A DNA stretch of 33,235 nt from Dipetalonema caudispina (GCA_013365325.1 JABVXV010000277.1:51691-84925), one strand, 5' to 3'. Counted from the first letter of the stretch, positions 11,051 to 22,916 are shown. Numbers and translations are program-made. The notes: generated from the letters alone by a model not told the origin.

Positions 11051-12097
11051 CTATAATTGATCAAATATGTAAACTTACTTAAACTTTTTAAGCTTCTTTT
11101 TATCTCTCATTTCATATTTCTCATCGTTTTAAATACATAATTTTCATTTAGTAACAACAATTATTCACAACGATTTCCCTTTATCACAAATTATTGTATC
11201 AATTTTATAATTAACAAATTGTAGTATTTATTATTTGTTGTTGTTATTTGTTAAATTATACTATTTATTTTATGCTATAAAATTAAATTATAATTTCGGA
11301 GATAGACTTATTTATATTTATTATTATCATCTTATTTTTCTATTTTAGCGAAAATTTTGCATACTTTTCAAATTTATACATTCTTAATTATACCTATATA
11401 TTCTTGAAACTTTTAATTCATTATTTATAAAATTTATCACTTCATTTTCTTTTTTTTTATCCCCTTCATTTTTTTTATTTTCCATCATTATTCATCCATT
11501 TATGCTTCTATTCACATTTTATTTATGCTTATCAAATTTAGAATATTTTAATAAAAAATATTGATAATATTTTAATTATTCAAAATAACTTCTTTATTAA
11601 AATTTCGCTAAAATCATCATAGTTATCATATTTCGCGTCTATTATTCATATGAATTTTTGCATTACTAACATTTTTTTTTTTCTCTTTATATTATTCATC
11701 TATTTGAGGATGTAATAGCTTAGAAGTGTTGATGATGAAGATGATGTAATTTTATAGCGGCATTAAAATGTTTTCAATATTTCTCATTTTTCGAATGATA
11801 TGTTAATGAAAATGGGAAATATTGCAGAAATTATCGCACGAATAAATCGACGATTTTTTGCTGAAAAAAAAAAAAAAAAAAAAGGAAGAAAGGAAAAAAA
11901 TTGGCTATGGAATGATGAAGAAAAAAAAAAAATTGAGATGATAATAAATTAATCTTTTTCATTTATCATCTTTCACTTTTCTTCTTTTCTTATTTTTTGT
12001 TTGTAATTGAATGATTGATGGAAATAATTCATTATTTTGATCGAATTGATAATTAAATTTTTTGTCTTCCATTTTATTTAATCTTTAAAATAATCAT
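11051..12097. other. AT-rich spacer upstream of paralogue B
   Basis: No gene seen. It holds low-complexity AT, T runs near 11450 and 11670, and A runs at about 11863-11883 and 11922-11932. It presumably includes the paralogue B promoter, but no motif is identifiable. Confidence 0.6.
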
Positions 12098-12109
12098 TCT
12101 TTCTTTCAG
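12098..12109 (+). promoter_or_regulatory. putative trans-splice or 5'UTR acceptor for paralogue B
   Basis: TCTTTCTTTCAG ends at 12109, 28 nt before the ATG at 12138. It is a near-ideal nematode acceptor with a pyrimidine-rich lead and no coding exon in front of it. A spliced-leader addition site is the likeliest reading; a 5'UTR intron is the alternative. Confidence 0.5.
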
Positions 12110-12137
12110 ATTGAAATTCATTTAATTAATTATCAAA

Positions 12138-14794
12138 ATGGGTGAACCACCAGAATTAACGCATACAACATGGTGGATGAAAATTCGAGGTATATTTTGT
12201 TGTACCTTTATATTGCTATCAGCAATATTAAGTTCAATGTATTTTCTTATACCACTTTTACCGTTAATGTTTCTCAATCATACATTATGGAGGAGAACGG
12301 TAGATCGACTTATTGGCTTCTGGATGTTTATGCCTTGTGTAAGTTTTACTTCTTTTTTTTTTTTTTTTTTTTTTATTTCTATCATATAATAGTATATTAG
12401 GAGTTGAAAAATTAATAAACATATTAAATTAATTTTAAAGAAAGAAAGATAGTAAAATTATACTTATTCTGTTTTTTTTTTTTTTTTTTTTCCTTCAAAA
12501 GTAAAATGTTGTTTTAATATGATGTAATATTACTCGTATCTTTAATAATACCCATTATTTAGTTGCGGTTGAATCATTGTCTGTCTTTTTACTAGTTTTA
12601 CTGTATTTGTTTTTTTTTTTCGATTGTAATTAATTGTCAACAGTTTCGATAAGAAAGATTAGAAAGGTCAAATAACATAAAAGGACAAATAACATAAAAG
12701 AATGTTATCTTGCCATTTTTGATGTTTAATTGTTATTCCTATCATGATTTTCATTTTAGGGTCTTATTGAAATATTTTTTGGTGCACGTGTAACAGTATC
12801 CGGTATTAAAATAGATCACAGTGAACCAGCATTGATTATAATGAATCATCGAACATGTCTAGACTGGTTGTTTTTTTGGAATGCTTTGATTCGAATAGAT
12901 CCTTGGCTTTTAACATCACAAAAAATATCTTTAAAGGTTTGCTTATAATGTGATTTTAACACTTCAAACCATCTTCTGCTAAATAATTTGTTTAAATCTA
13001 AGGTATAATTATTATTGATGAAATTAAAATGTAGATCTTATTGTTGATCTTATCGCAATGATCTTTAATAATTTCCCATAAAATTTTAGGAATGGAGCTC
13101 AATTTTATTCAGTATGAATAATTTTTGACTAATAACGAATCCTATGACAACTAATATCAAAATTAGCAAGCAAAAATTGTTAAAAATTGTTGATTTTTTT
13201 TTACAACAGGCAATAGTGAGACATCTACCTGGAGCTGGTTGGGCTATGGCTTTGAATGCTTATTTATTTCTAACACGACGATTTGATAAAGATCGAGCAC
13301 ATATTGAGAGGATGATCAATTATTATGCTGATTCGAAACATGCATATCAGGTAAACGGGTTTGATATCAGTCATTCAAGGAATGAGTTGAAATGCTGGTA
13401 TTCATTCATTACTCAACATCATTTAGTTCTAAGTCTTGTTTAGTCTTTGTTAGTAAAGAGAATAGTTAACATAATATCCCATACATCATCTGTATCATAT
13501 TTCTCAAAAATATATCAATTATCATTGTGTTGCATATTTATAGTTGCTTCTCTTCCCTGAAGGAACCGATAAAGATCATCGAGCAACCGAAAGAAGTCGA
13601 CAATTTGCACTGAAACAAGGTTTAGACCATTATAGCTACGTGCTTCATCCTAGAACAACAGGATTCACATTAATGTTGAAGAAAATGAGACAAGGTAATC
13701 GATAGTTTTTCGAATTAGATACAATCTAGATTAATTTTGAAAGTGATTAACATCAAATGGTTCTTTCAATTTGATTTTAATTTGTTTCACAAATTCTTGT
13801 ATCTTCTGCTTTATACTTTTAGAAAATTCGATTTTCCATTAATTGGTCGATTCTTTTCATTTTCATCAAGATGACATCATTTCAGTAGGATACATAAAGA
13901 CTATATATGATGTGACAGTTGCTTATGCGGATGCAATCGTACAATCCGAATTCGAACTATTTTACAATGGTTCATGCCCGAAGAACATTCATTTTCATGT
14001 GAGCAAAGTCGATATTGATAGTTTACCGGAAGAGGACGATGATTTAACTGCTGACTGGCTTACTGATCGTTGGAAGACAAAAGAGGAAAAGCTTGCACAA
14101 TTTTATCATTCAGATGATGCCCAGTACCGAGCTTTTAAGATTGATTCAAATTACGATGAAGTTTTTGGAGTAAGCTCCTACTGGTTTTTAGATCTTTATC
14201 ATCATAATAACATATACTTTCAATTTAAGTGCTTATTTATTAAGTGAAGTTTTAGTGTTATAATTCATGTATTTAAAATGATGAATACTTTCGAAATTTT
14301 AATACCACATTTACATGCATAAAATAGGAATGCCAGCAACAGAAGTAAGCAATTTTATAATCAGCTGAATTTTCTTCTTAAATGCTCAAGAACTTGAAGT
14401 TTATTGTAAATCCGGTAACTTGCTCATGACATGATGATATTATTCTGCAGCTAACAATCAAATCTGTTGCGATTTATGGTGCTGTGGTGATATTCTGGGT
14501 AATTACATCAATATTCTTAATGTATGCATTCCTCTATTATCAGTTGCAATATGTGTTAGCATTATTGACAGTTACTATCTTCCTTGGCTCTCAAGTTTTG
14601 CTCGGTGGCTTCGAACATATTGCAATTAAAGCAGCTAAATATAGTTCGCAGTTTGCTCATAAGTAAGTTAATTATCTATTTTGATTTCTCCTTGTTAGTC
14701 GTTCCATTTGGAAGTAACTGTTGATTTTCCGTACATGAACTTCTGGTATTACTACTATATTTGCAGGTATGGAAAACAGAAGAAGAGCATGTAG
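12138..14794 (+). CDS. LCLAT1: LCLAT1/LYCAT-family lysophospholipid acyltransferase, paralogue B (397 aa, 7 exons)
   Basis: Exons: 12138-12338, 12760-12936, 13210-13350, 13544-13694, 13886-14169, 14451-14662 and 14767-14794, all phase-consistent. It has the same role as paralogue A: acyl-CoA-dependent re-acylation of lysocardiolipin or lysophosphatidylinositol at the ER. Blocks: hydrophobic N-terminus about 17-50, NHRTCLDW with His97 and Asp102, PGAGWAMALNAY in exon 3, FPEGTDKDHRATERS at 177-191 and VLHPRTTGF at 206-214. YDVTVAYAD and HFHVSKVDIDSLPE follow, then membrane segments at about 322-370. The start has a strong acceptor 28 nt upstream. The last exon adds YGKQKKSM, so the protein ends in KKSM, a canonical KKxx ER-retrieval signal; human LCLAT1 also carries a dilysine end. 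If the last intron is kept, translation stops at 14666 after FAHK and the signal is lost. Confidence 0.92.
12666..12699. repeat. 17-bp tandem duplication in intron 1 of paralogue B
   Basis: GGTCAAATAACATAAAA at 12666-12682 is followed by GGACAAATAACATAAAA at 12683-12699, one mismatch. Confidence 0.8.
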
Positions 14795-16234
14795 CATTGT
14801 CGTCACGTTTTTCATTATCGTCGTTACCCAAAGAATTGCTCAAAAAATAATTATAAATATCGGATGACTACCTTTTGTGCATTGTTAAACTTGTCTATGA
14901 TTTTCCATCATGGTCAATTCTTTGCTAATTTTGTTTTTTTTTTTTTTTTTTTCCTTGACGTTTTCAAGTTGTAAAAGGATGGTACAATATGAGAAAGAAA
15001 ACATTTGAATTAAATCTTGTGCTATAAAGAATAATTCTGATTAAATTAAAGAAAATACAAATTTGAATTCATGGAGAAGACAGGAAGACAATTCCTATCT
15101 TCAATCATTGGTTACATGCAAAATTAAGCATAGATTTAGAATTATCACTTCCATTTACTCACTTCTTTCATTCATTAAAGAGAAATTTTTTAAAGATTTA
15201 ATTACTTTTTCATTTCTACATATTAATGTTGAAATATTTTGCATCAATTTTTCTCCTTCTTCTCATTTTTTTTCTTTTCTTTTTTATCTTATTACTTACT
15301 GACCTCCTCCTCCTTCTCCTCTTCCTCAAATTATCCATGAATTTTTTTTTTTTTTTAATGATTTTTCTTTGTGCATATTTTCATACATTTGTTTGTTATA
15401 CGTTTTAATCTTATTATTGTTTATTTTTTCTTCCTTTAATTTGTTCAAGAGAAAAAAAAAGAAATGGTTCATTTGATAGTTAAATTCAAATATTTTGATA
15501 AAACATACACTATGTGATATATTTTATGGGTATAGATTCAAATTCTTCCAAAAATTCGATTGGTATATCGAAATCATTGATGATTCACCATTATCAATCA
15601 AAATTATCATAAGTTCATTTCTTCATTTTGTTTCTATTTTTTTTTTTCTAACAAAGCATCATTGAATTTTTATGCATTGAAATTGTAGAAGTTAAATTTA
15701 CAATGGTATAAATGATTTATTATCTTCTTGGTGGCAATAATTTTATTTCATGATAGTTTAGTATTCTTAACTATATGCAAGATCCTAAAGAGAATGAAAG
15801 ATAACAAATGATGATAAATTTACAATTATCCGATAACAAATATCTACTATCATTTTAATTGTTTTCAGTTTGGTTCTAAAATAATTTTTACTATCTCTCT
15901 ATTCCCTTTTCGCCCTTAAATTGCAAGGTATCGTCGTAATGTTCAATTCAATTTTTTACTTTTTTTTGTTAGGTCAACTTCAACAATTGGTCGAATTCAA
16001 TTTTGTTTTTAATTCGCACTTTGCTTTTTTTTTTTTTCACTAAAATTTGATTCAATTTATTGAAGTAATAATGAGGCGATTGGACCATAATTAATACTTA
16101 TCGACCCATCCATTTATATAATTCCATCAATGACTGGTATTCTTGTTCTGAAAAATCTTAAATTTTTATGGGAGAATTGAAATTTTAAATATTCTCAGTC
16201 TTTTTAAGAGTTGTTTAATGTATTTTCACATTAG
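14795..16234. other. 3' flank of paralogue B and AT-rich spacer
   Basis: No gene seen. The paralogue B 3'UTR starts here; I found no canonical AATAAA close to the stop. T runs occur near 14934-14952, 15340 and 16027, with CT-rich sequence near 15300-15325. Confidence 0.5.
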
Positions 16235-16353
16235 GAGTGTTTGATAATAATGACAATGGTAGTGATAGTAGCTATTCTAATAAATTTAAAATCTTTAAAT
16301 CAAATTTGGACCAAAATTTGGTGTGCAGTTTTTATAGAAATGTTTTGAATAAT
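16235..16353 (+). other. exon-like patch, 39 codons between splice-like borders
   Basis: TTTTCACATTAG precedes an open frame beginning VFDNNDNGSDSSYS and ending SFYRNVLNN at a GTAAGG donor. The frame stays open past the donor for about 25 more codons. The composition (Asp, Asn, Ser, Gln, Cys) is less AT-driven than the flanks. There is no ATG and I found no partner exon, so it is only a candidate. Confidence 0.2.
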
Positions 16354-17690
16354 GTAAGGCAAGTGTATGTGAATTGTGAACTTTCAGTGATAATTTTGTT
16401 GAAATAATGCCGTTGTCCTGGAAAGTTGACAGTATTGACAATTACAGCTGATATGATAAGATTCGTTAAAGTGATGATAGTTATAATTCATCAAAGTAGT
16501 ACTTTCGTGAAAAGTTCTTAAGCTGAATTCTTCAAAGATCACTAAATTTTATGTTACTTCATTTAACCGTAAACAGGTAAGATATTAGCTCAATATTTCT
16601 TTCATTCATTAAAGTTATAAGCAAAAAAAGAAAAAAAAAATTTTATAAATTATTTTAAAGTATCTGAAATTCAATACTATTGCAAGCAAAGGATACTGTA
16701 AACAAATTTGTCATACACATTGACATTACATGAATTTATAAAATCAAATCTTATAAATTCAAATATTCGAAAAATAAATTTCCCAAATATTTGGTTTAAT
16801 TAAAGTTAAAAGAAAGGAAAGATAGTATAAAAAGAAAAATTTCGTGGAAAAATTCGTTGCATGCATAATAAAAAGTAACATGAATTTTTAGTAAATTTAA
16901 AATTTATTCTTATTTATCTTTCTATCAAATATATGCTATTAATTTTATTCTCTAATTAAATAAAATGATGCTGTAATTTGATCATTCCAAAATATCATCT
17001 TACAATGTAATCGAAAAAAGAAAAATTATTATCTTTCGTAATAAATTTCATCCATTAAAATTGCATTCTTTCATTCTTCTTCTTCTTTTTTCCTCCTTTT
17101 TTTTCTCTTTTTTTTTTTTTTCTTTTTTTTGCAACAATTTCCATTATTTCATTGCAAATATTTAATTACCATTAATGGGACAGTGATAAATTACTATTTG
17201 ATGAGAAATAACATCCAAAATTTTCATTTATCATTTGAATATACATTTTACATAGTATATTTTTTCTATTTTTTTGTAATCATTATGACATTTTTCATTT
17301 CTTTTCTTTCCTCTCTTTTCATATTCACGATGATACGATGATATATGAAAGAAAATGATGATTAAAGTTGAAAATGTAATATGAGCTAAAAATTTTTCAT
17401 CAAAAATTTACATTCGATATTTAAACATGAAGTGAAATTTTTTGAAAAAAAAAAAAAAAAAAAAACAGGAAAAAAGAGAAGGAGATTTTACTATCATTAA
17501 GACATTGCTGTGTTATTATTAATTACATTAATTACAACAAACTATGTTTGACAGCCATTTTTCTACATTAATTTACTGTTCAACAAATAAATCCAAAATT
17601 CTGATTTTTTGTAAAATGCAATACTGCTATTAAGCAATACATATAAATTGTCATCATTTCTGCAATGAAATGATAATAAATTTGAGTTTA
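16354..17690. other. AT-rich spacer
   Basis: No gene seen. A slightly less AT-rich stretch continues to about 16580. Beyond it are low-complexity AT, pyrimidine runs at 17068-17130 and an A run at about 17445-17465. Confidence 0.5.
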
Positions 17691-17742
17691 TCCGGAAGAA
17701 ATACTGATACATTTATTCGTCTTTCCGGAAGAAATACTGATA
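17691..17742. repeat. 19-bp direct repeat, 33-bp spacing
   Basis: TCCGGAAGAAATACTGATA occurs identically at 17691-17709 and 17724-17742. It is a remnant of a two-copy tandem duplication with a diverged spacer. Confidence 0.8.
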
Positions 17743-19939
17743 ATTGTTCATCCATAAAGAAATTTACTTCTCTGCAAATTATATGCAAATTTGTGGATAA
17801 ATTAATACAAAACTAATAAAGCAATGAAAGATTGTGAATAGTAAAGAAGTATATAATATTATACTATCATGTAGAAAAGAAAATATAATAAATAGTGAAA
17901 TGATAAGATGAAATTTTATTTCAACATGTAAATATCATAAAATTTACAAAGGGAAGATTAAAATTTTCTTTTCTTAAAATTAATTAAAGCTAACATTTAT
18001 TGAGACAATTGTGCTTTATCTTCTTTTATCATTATCTTTTTATTTTCCTAATCTCTCTCTCTCCCTCTCTCTCTCTCTCTCTCCTTTTTTTCCATAATCA
18101 ATTGGCATTGTAATTAGTTAAGTGAAAAAATTAATTGAAATCGTGCCATATGTACCAGCAGCAAAATATTTCATTTACAATTTGATTGAGCAAAATTTAC
18201 TTTTCGGAAAAGATAAAAATTATATTTTCAAATTTCTTTCAGTTCTATTTTTGATTAAAATATATTCATTTCAATTCATCTTATTCATTTTCTCTTCTAT
18301 TTCAACCTAAAATCTATTTCATTTTAATTGTATTTACAACATTGATAGCTATTTTGACATTCAAATCTTTTTTCTTTTCCTTTTTGAAATTTGTTGTATA
18401 ACAAATGAAATTTATGCAAGAAACGCCGCTGCAATTTACACATATTCGATTACAATGTATTGTATACTTTTTTAAATTGAGGAAGAAAAAAAGTATTTTC
18501 TAAAAGTTTTCCCTTATTTTGACAATAAATTGATTATATCAAATGATATTTTTGTTAAAAATAAATTTTCAAATTAACATATTTTTGGCAAATAAATAAA
18601 AAAATAAATAATTAATTAACAGTTGTTGACAAAATATTGCCAAACTTTATTACACAAATTTTAATTTTATACCGTATTTATTTTGTTTATTCATGCATAT
18701 TAAAAGAATTAATTTAATTTCTCTCTTCTTTTTTTTTTCTCTCTCTCTCCCTCTCTCTTTTCCTTTTTATAGCAATAACAATGTTAAAATAGGAATAGTA
18801 AAATGAATGGATATATCATTAAGTGATGATATGATATGTTTTATCACTAAATGATAATATAATACAATTATTTAAATTAATGAAAGGAATTTATTTATTC
18901 ACAAATTTTGAGTTAATTTTTTTTTCCCATTTCATAATTGATAAAATGAAATATCAATTGATTATTGATAAAGTATTAATAATAGTTTTGCATAAGGGTT
19001 ACAAATATAAAATAATCATTATGTACTGATGTTATCTTACTGATTGTTTGCACTCTTTTTTTCCACCTTAAAATATCTCTCTCTTTTAATATTTGAAAAT
19101 TGATAGTTTATAGTCCCTTTTTTCTTCTTTCTTCAGAGAAAGAGGGAGAGACAGAGAGACAAAGAGCAGAAAGGACTCTCTCTCTCTCTCTCTTCTGTTC
19201 ATTCATTACTTACTTTGTTTACTCAGAATTCAAACAAACCTTTGTAATCCTTCCTCTATCATTAATCCATAAGAATTTACTCCAATATTTGACTATCTAT
19301 ATAAACAATCATCATCATCATACATATCATTTTTCAAAGTTTCATTAATCATCATTATCATTATCATTAATAATTTGCATGATCTTTATACACTATCATC
19401 AACTAAATTAATAATAATTACTGATAGCGATAAATAATAGTTATTAAGTTTAATAATAAATTAATAAAAAAAAAAGGAAAAGAAAAGAAAAAAAAAAAAA
19501 AAACTACAATTTTTGTAATTTTTCTTCGTTTTTTCTTTATTAATTTGAAATCAAAGATAAAAAAAAAGAAAAAAAAAAGTGTATTATATAGAAAGAAATG
19601 ACAGTGACAAAATATTTTTTGACAGATCATTGATATCTTATCACACAGATGAAAATAATTTCAATTGCTTACATAAAAAAAGAAAAAAAGAATCAAAGAT
19701 AGACTATAAGGATATATTGTTCATTTTTAAAAGCAATGAAAATAATCTAATTTTATTGTTCCATAAATTAAATTAATCTTTTAGCATTTTTTTTTTTTTT
19801 TTTTTTACATTTTACATAAAATTATACTTTATTTTTATACTGTTATCATTCTTACATTTCAAAATAATTTCAAAATAAATCCGAAAAATTCGTCAAAAAA
19901 AAAAAGAAACAATCCATTTCTTTCTATTCTGTTTTCTTT

Positions 19940-19940
<1 letters not shown>

Positions 19941-19977
<37 letters not shown>

Positions 19978-19978
19978 C

Positions 19979-20015
<37 letters not shown>
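19941..20015. repeat. 75-nt almost pure poly-T tract
   Basis: There are 37 T, then CTA, then 35 T, followed shortly by another T run and (CT)n at 20040-20059. The length in the assembly may be unreliable. Confidence 0.9.
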
Positions 20016-20017
<2 letters not shown>

Positions 20018-20203
20018 CTGAATCAACAATTTTTTTTTTCTCTCTCTCTCTCTCTCTCACTCTCTTTTCCCAATCAAGGACAAGAGAAAAGCATATTTGA
20101 AGAGAGAATGTATACCGTTAATGTATTTAATGATTATCATTGCTTAATATATTCTGTTCAAAAATTCAAATTTGTCACCTACGGGCGGGAAAAGGACAAT
20201 AGA

Positions 20204-20234
<31 letters not shown>

Positions 20235-20280
20235 TAGAAAGAGCAGAAAGGGAAAGATATCATTCACAGCTGATGTTACT

Positions 20281-20319
20281 GCTGCTGCTACTACTACTAC
20301 TACTACTACTACTATTACT
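20281..20319. repeat. (CTG)n/(CTA)n trinucleotide tract
   Basis: GCTGCTGCTACTACTACT and further CTA/CTATTA units form a 39-nt microsatellite just upstream of the hairpin at 20392. Confidence 0.85.
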
Positions 20320-20391
20320 ATATCATCATCGATACAAACTGCAGCTACAACATTTATGGCATCATTTCAACATTGTAGTGAGATGATTATC

Positions 20392-20436
20392 ATCATTGTA
20401 ACTGCAATTGCAGCAGTAGTTGCAGTTACAAATGAT
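20392..20436. other. hairpin-forming inverted repeat, 16-bp stem, 12-nt loop
   Basis: The left arm ATCATTGTAACTGCAA (20392-20407) pairs with TTGCAGTTACAAATGAT (20420-20436) with one bulged base, around a 12-nt loop. Eleven base pairs next to the loop are uninterrupted. It could be a small structured RNA, a transposon-derived palindrome or a DNA cruciform. No promoter is recognisable. Confidence 0.6.
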
Positions 20437-20514
20437 AAATAATGATATTGATGAGATAATATAATTTGATTATTCCATTATTTTTATTCAAATTTATTTT
20501 GAACACTTAATCCC

Positions 20515-20757
20515 TTAAGACTGTATTAATTTCAAGTATCGGATGGGTATATTATGTATATATATATATATATATATATATAAATGAATAAAGGCCTTAG
20601 TAATATCACATTTTATGACTATTACTACGGCGACTACTACGTTGTCAATGATATTTGTGTCAGTTGAAAGCAGACAAATGCAATTGGGGATTGGTTGTAA
20701 AATTTTTGAAAATGAAATGTCCAATTGACTAGCACATCTTGAAGCGAAATAATCCAT
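20515..20757. other. higher-complexity patch open on both strands
   Basis: On the minus strand, 20757 to 20515 is an 80-codon frame starting MDYFASRCASQLDISFSK; its end is only a translated (TA)n tract (YIYIYI). On the plus strand, 20615-20728 is a 37-codon frame starting MTITTATTTLSMIF. Neither has a recognised motif or clear splice borders. The patch between 20590 and 20757 is visibly less AT-rich than its flanks, which is why both strands stay open. Confidence 0.2.
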
Positions 20758-21162
20758 CTCTAACTAAGCATTATTACTCTAACTTGATATATATATATAT
20801 ATCATCCCTCTAATATATATTGATTAATTATAAAAATTTTTATATTAATATTATTTGATTATTTAAATATTTATCAATACTTTTTCAAATATACTCAAAT
20901 TGATATTAAGATTATTCACATTACATAAATTTTAATATCATCTTTTCGTTAATTTCATTCTTTCCCATTTTCATTTTCTCATTTTGTTCTCTCTCTCTCC
21001 GTCTCTCTCTCTCTCTCTCTCATTTTTATCCTCTTGCAATTAAAAATTTTGTTTATGTATTGTATTGTTGGCTATATTGATCATTTAATCATATTAAATA
21101 TACTTTTCTATAAATTATTATTATTAATAGAATGCATACATTTGTGAGATATCGTTTTAAAT

Positions 21163-21198
<36 letters not shown>

Positions 21199-21327
21199 AA
21201 AAAAACAAAATCTGGAATGTTAGTATTTTTTCCCTTTTTATACGTTGCATTTTTACAGAATTGTCAAATTTCTTCCTTTTTTTTTTCTTTCTTTTTTGTC
21301 CTCTCTCTCTCTCTCTCTCTCTCTCTT

Positions 21328-22446
21328 TTCAAATTATCCCAAAAATGAAATGATCCATTGAATGACATTCCAGTGGAATTTCTTTACCATTTACCTTTTC
21401 CTATTGTTCTATTTCTTTCCTTTTTTTTTTATACCATTATTTATTGCGACAGATATTTGTAACAATCATTTTGTTGAGCTAAAATTAAGATTTCAAAAAG
21501 TTGATAATAAATTATATTACCAATTAAAATAGGCTAATTATGGCTAACATTTTGAATGATAAATCATCTAAGTGAGGAGTGAATCAGATATTTCAAAAAT
21601 TTTCACTAATATAGGAATTAAATATACTATACCCAAGAGATTTTACCGTATCATTTTTTACTCTTTAGAAGATTAATTTGACTGATAGAAGGATTTCCTG
21701 TCTTTTTTCTTTTTTTCTTTTTTTTTTTTGATATATTCCAACAGATCAATGAAGAGAAATGGATGTGAATATTTATAAAGCAAACAAAAAGAGAATGATA
21801 AGATTGATGATGTGTTGAAATATGAAATTTAAAATTTTAATACTTTTTCATCATCCGTTCACATTTCTCTTTTTTCCCCTTCTTTTCAACGTCACTTCTA
21901 TTTCAATGGATAATTTGCTATGAGTGATATGAGGAAAAAAAAAAATTTTTAATAAGCCTTCGTCATTATTCATTGATTTTTCACTTTCTTCTTGTTGTAT
22001 TAATAATATTTGATTTGCAAAAAATTTTCCAAAAATCAGATATGATGGAATTATCAGTTTTGTTTTTTTTTTTTTTTTTTTTTTATTTTAACAGATAATT
22101 CACAAAGGTAGTAAAGATTTCTCATAATTCCATTTTCATCCGAATTTTGTTTCAACGTTGATGCAACATTAGCTTAAATATTTGGAATTTTAGGATTATC
22201 CTTTTTTTTTTTTTCGTCAATTTCATGTTTGCCAAGTGATTTATCTCAAAAGATTAGATGATAGTATCATTTGGTTGTATGTGAAAAATGAAATTTTAAA
22301 AATAACTTTTGACATTGACTTTTACCTTGTAAGTTAATCTGGAAAAAATTTTGCATACTGGACAAATTACTCATAATTTTATTTATCGTACTTTTCATTA
22401 TACCGCACATCTACAATACAATAGAATTAAAAGATTTTTTATGAAT
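21328..22446. other. AT-rich spacer
   Basis: No gene seen. T runs lie at about 21420, 21722, 22063-22084 and 22202-22214. Confidence 0.6.
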
Positions 22447-22483
22447 AATTAACGAAAGTTAATTATTTAATTGTTCGTTAATT
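22447..22483. repeat. 10-bp perfect inverted repeat with 17-nt loop
   Basis: AATTAACGAA at 22447-22456 is mirrored by TTCGTTAATT at 22474-22483. A second AT palindrome of AAT/ATT units lies close by at about 22515-22556. Confidence 0.6.
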
Positions 22484-22916
22484 TTGTTATTAATCTAGGA
22501 GGAGAAGTGAAAAAATATTATTACTATTATTATAATAATAATAATTATTATTATATTCATAAACCCTATCACAAATTCAGATATGCTAAGTAAATAAGTA
22601 AATAGTATCGAATATCGGATTTGCATTAATGATATGATGAAGGTTTCGTTAAAAAGCGATTAATGGAGATGATTGAAAATGATGAAATTTAATCCACTCA
22701 TCTTCATCGATCATCATCAATCATATCGATATTCAAAAAGGAAACAATGAACATATGTTTGATGTTCCTTTCTTTTCAGAATTTTAAGTTTACTTTTTAT
22801 ATTTTATAATATTCCATTCTTTAAAAAAAAGAAAGAAAGAAATTTTTTCAAATGGTAATTTATCGTATAGTAGTTATTGCTGTATGGCGCTAAAATATTT
22901 CATTCAAATTTTATAA

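Larger units (their letters stand above)
18052..21327. repeat. cluster of (CT)n/(GA)n and poly-T tracts
   Basis: (CT)n tracts lie at 18052-18083, 18738-18759, 19175-19193, 20040-20059, 20989-21021 and 21300-21327. (GA)n tracts lie at about 19137-19162 and 20203-20230. Most CT tracts abut poly-T on one side. The block at 19137-19193 has a purine-rich left half and a (CT)n right half, so it could fold back. A run of 31 A occurs at 21167-21197. No gene seen apart from the patch listed at 20515-20757. Confidence 0.8.

Noticed and set aside
15063..15408. Two overlapping Leu/Phe-rich plus ORFs resembling membrane peptides
   Set aside because: Composition follows T- and CT-rich low-complexity DNA; no conserved pattern.
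20108..20386. 92-codon plus ORF with Arg/Glu and poly-Leu stretches
   Set aside because: It is a translation of the (GA)n and (CTA)n microsatellites, not a protein-like sequence.
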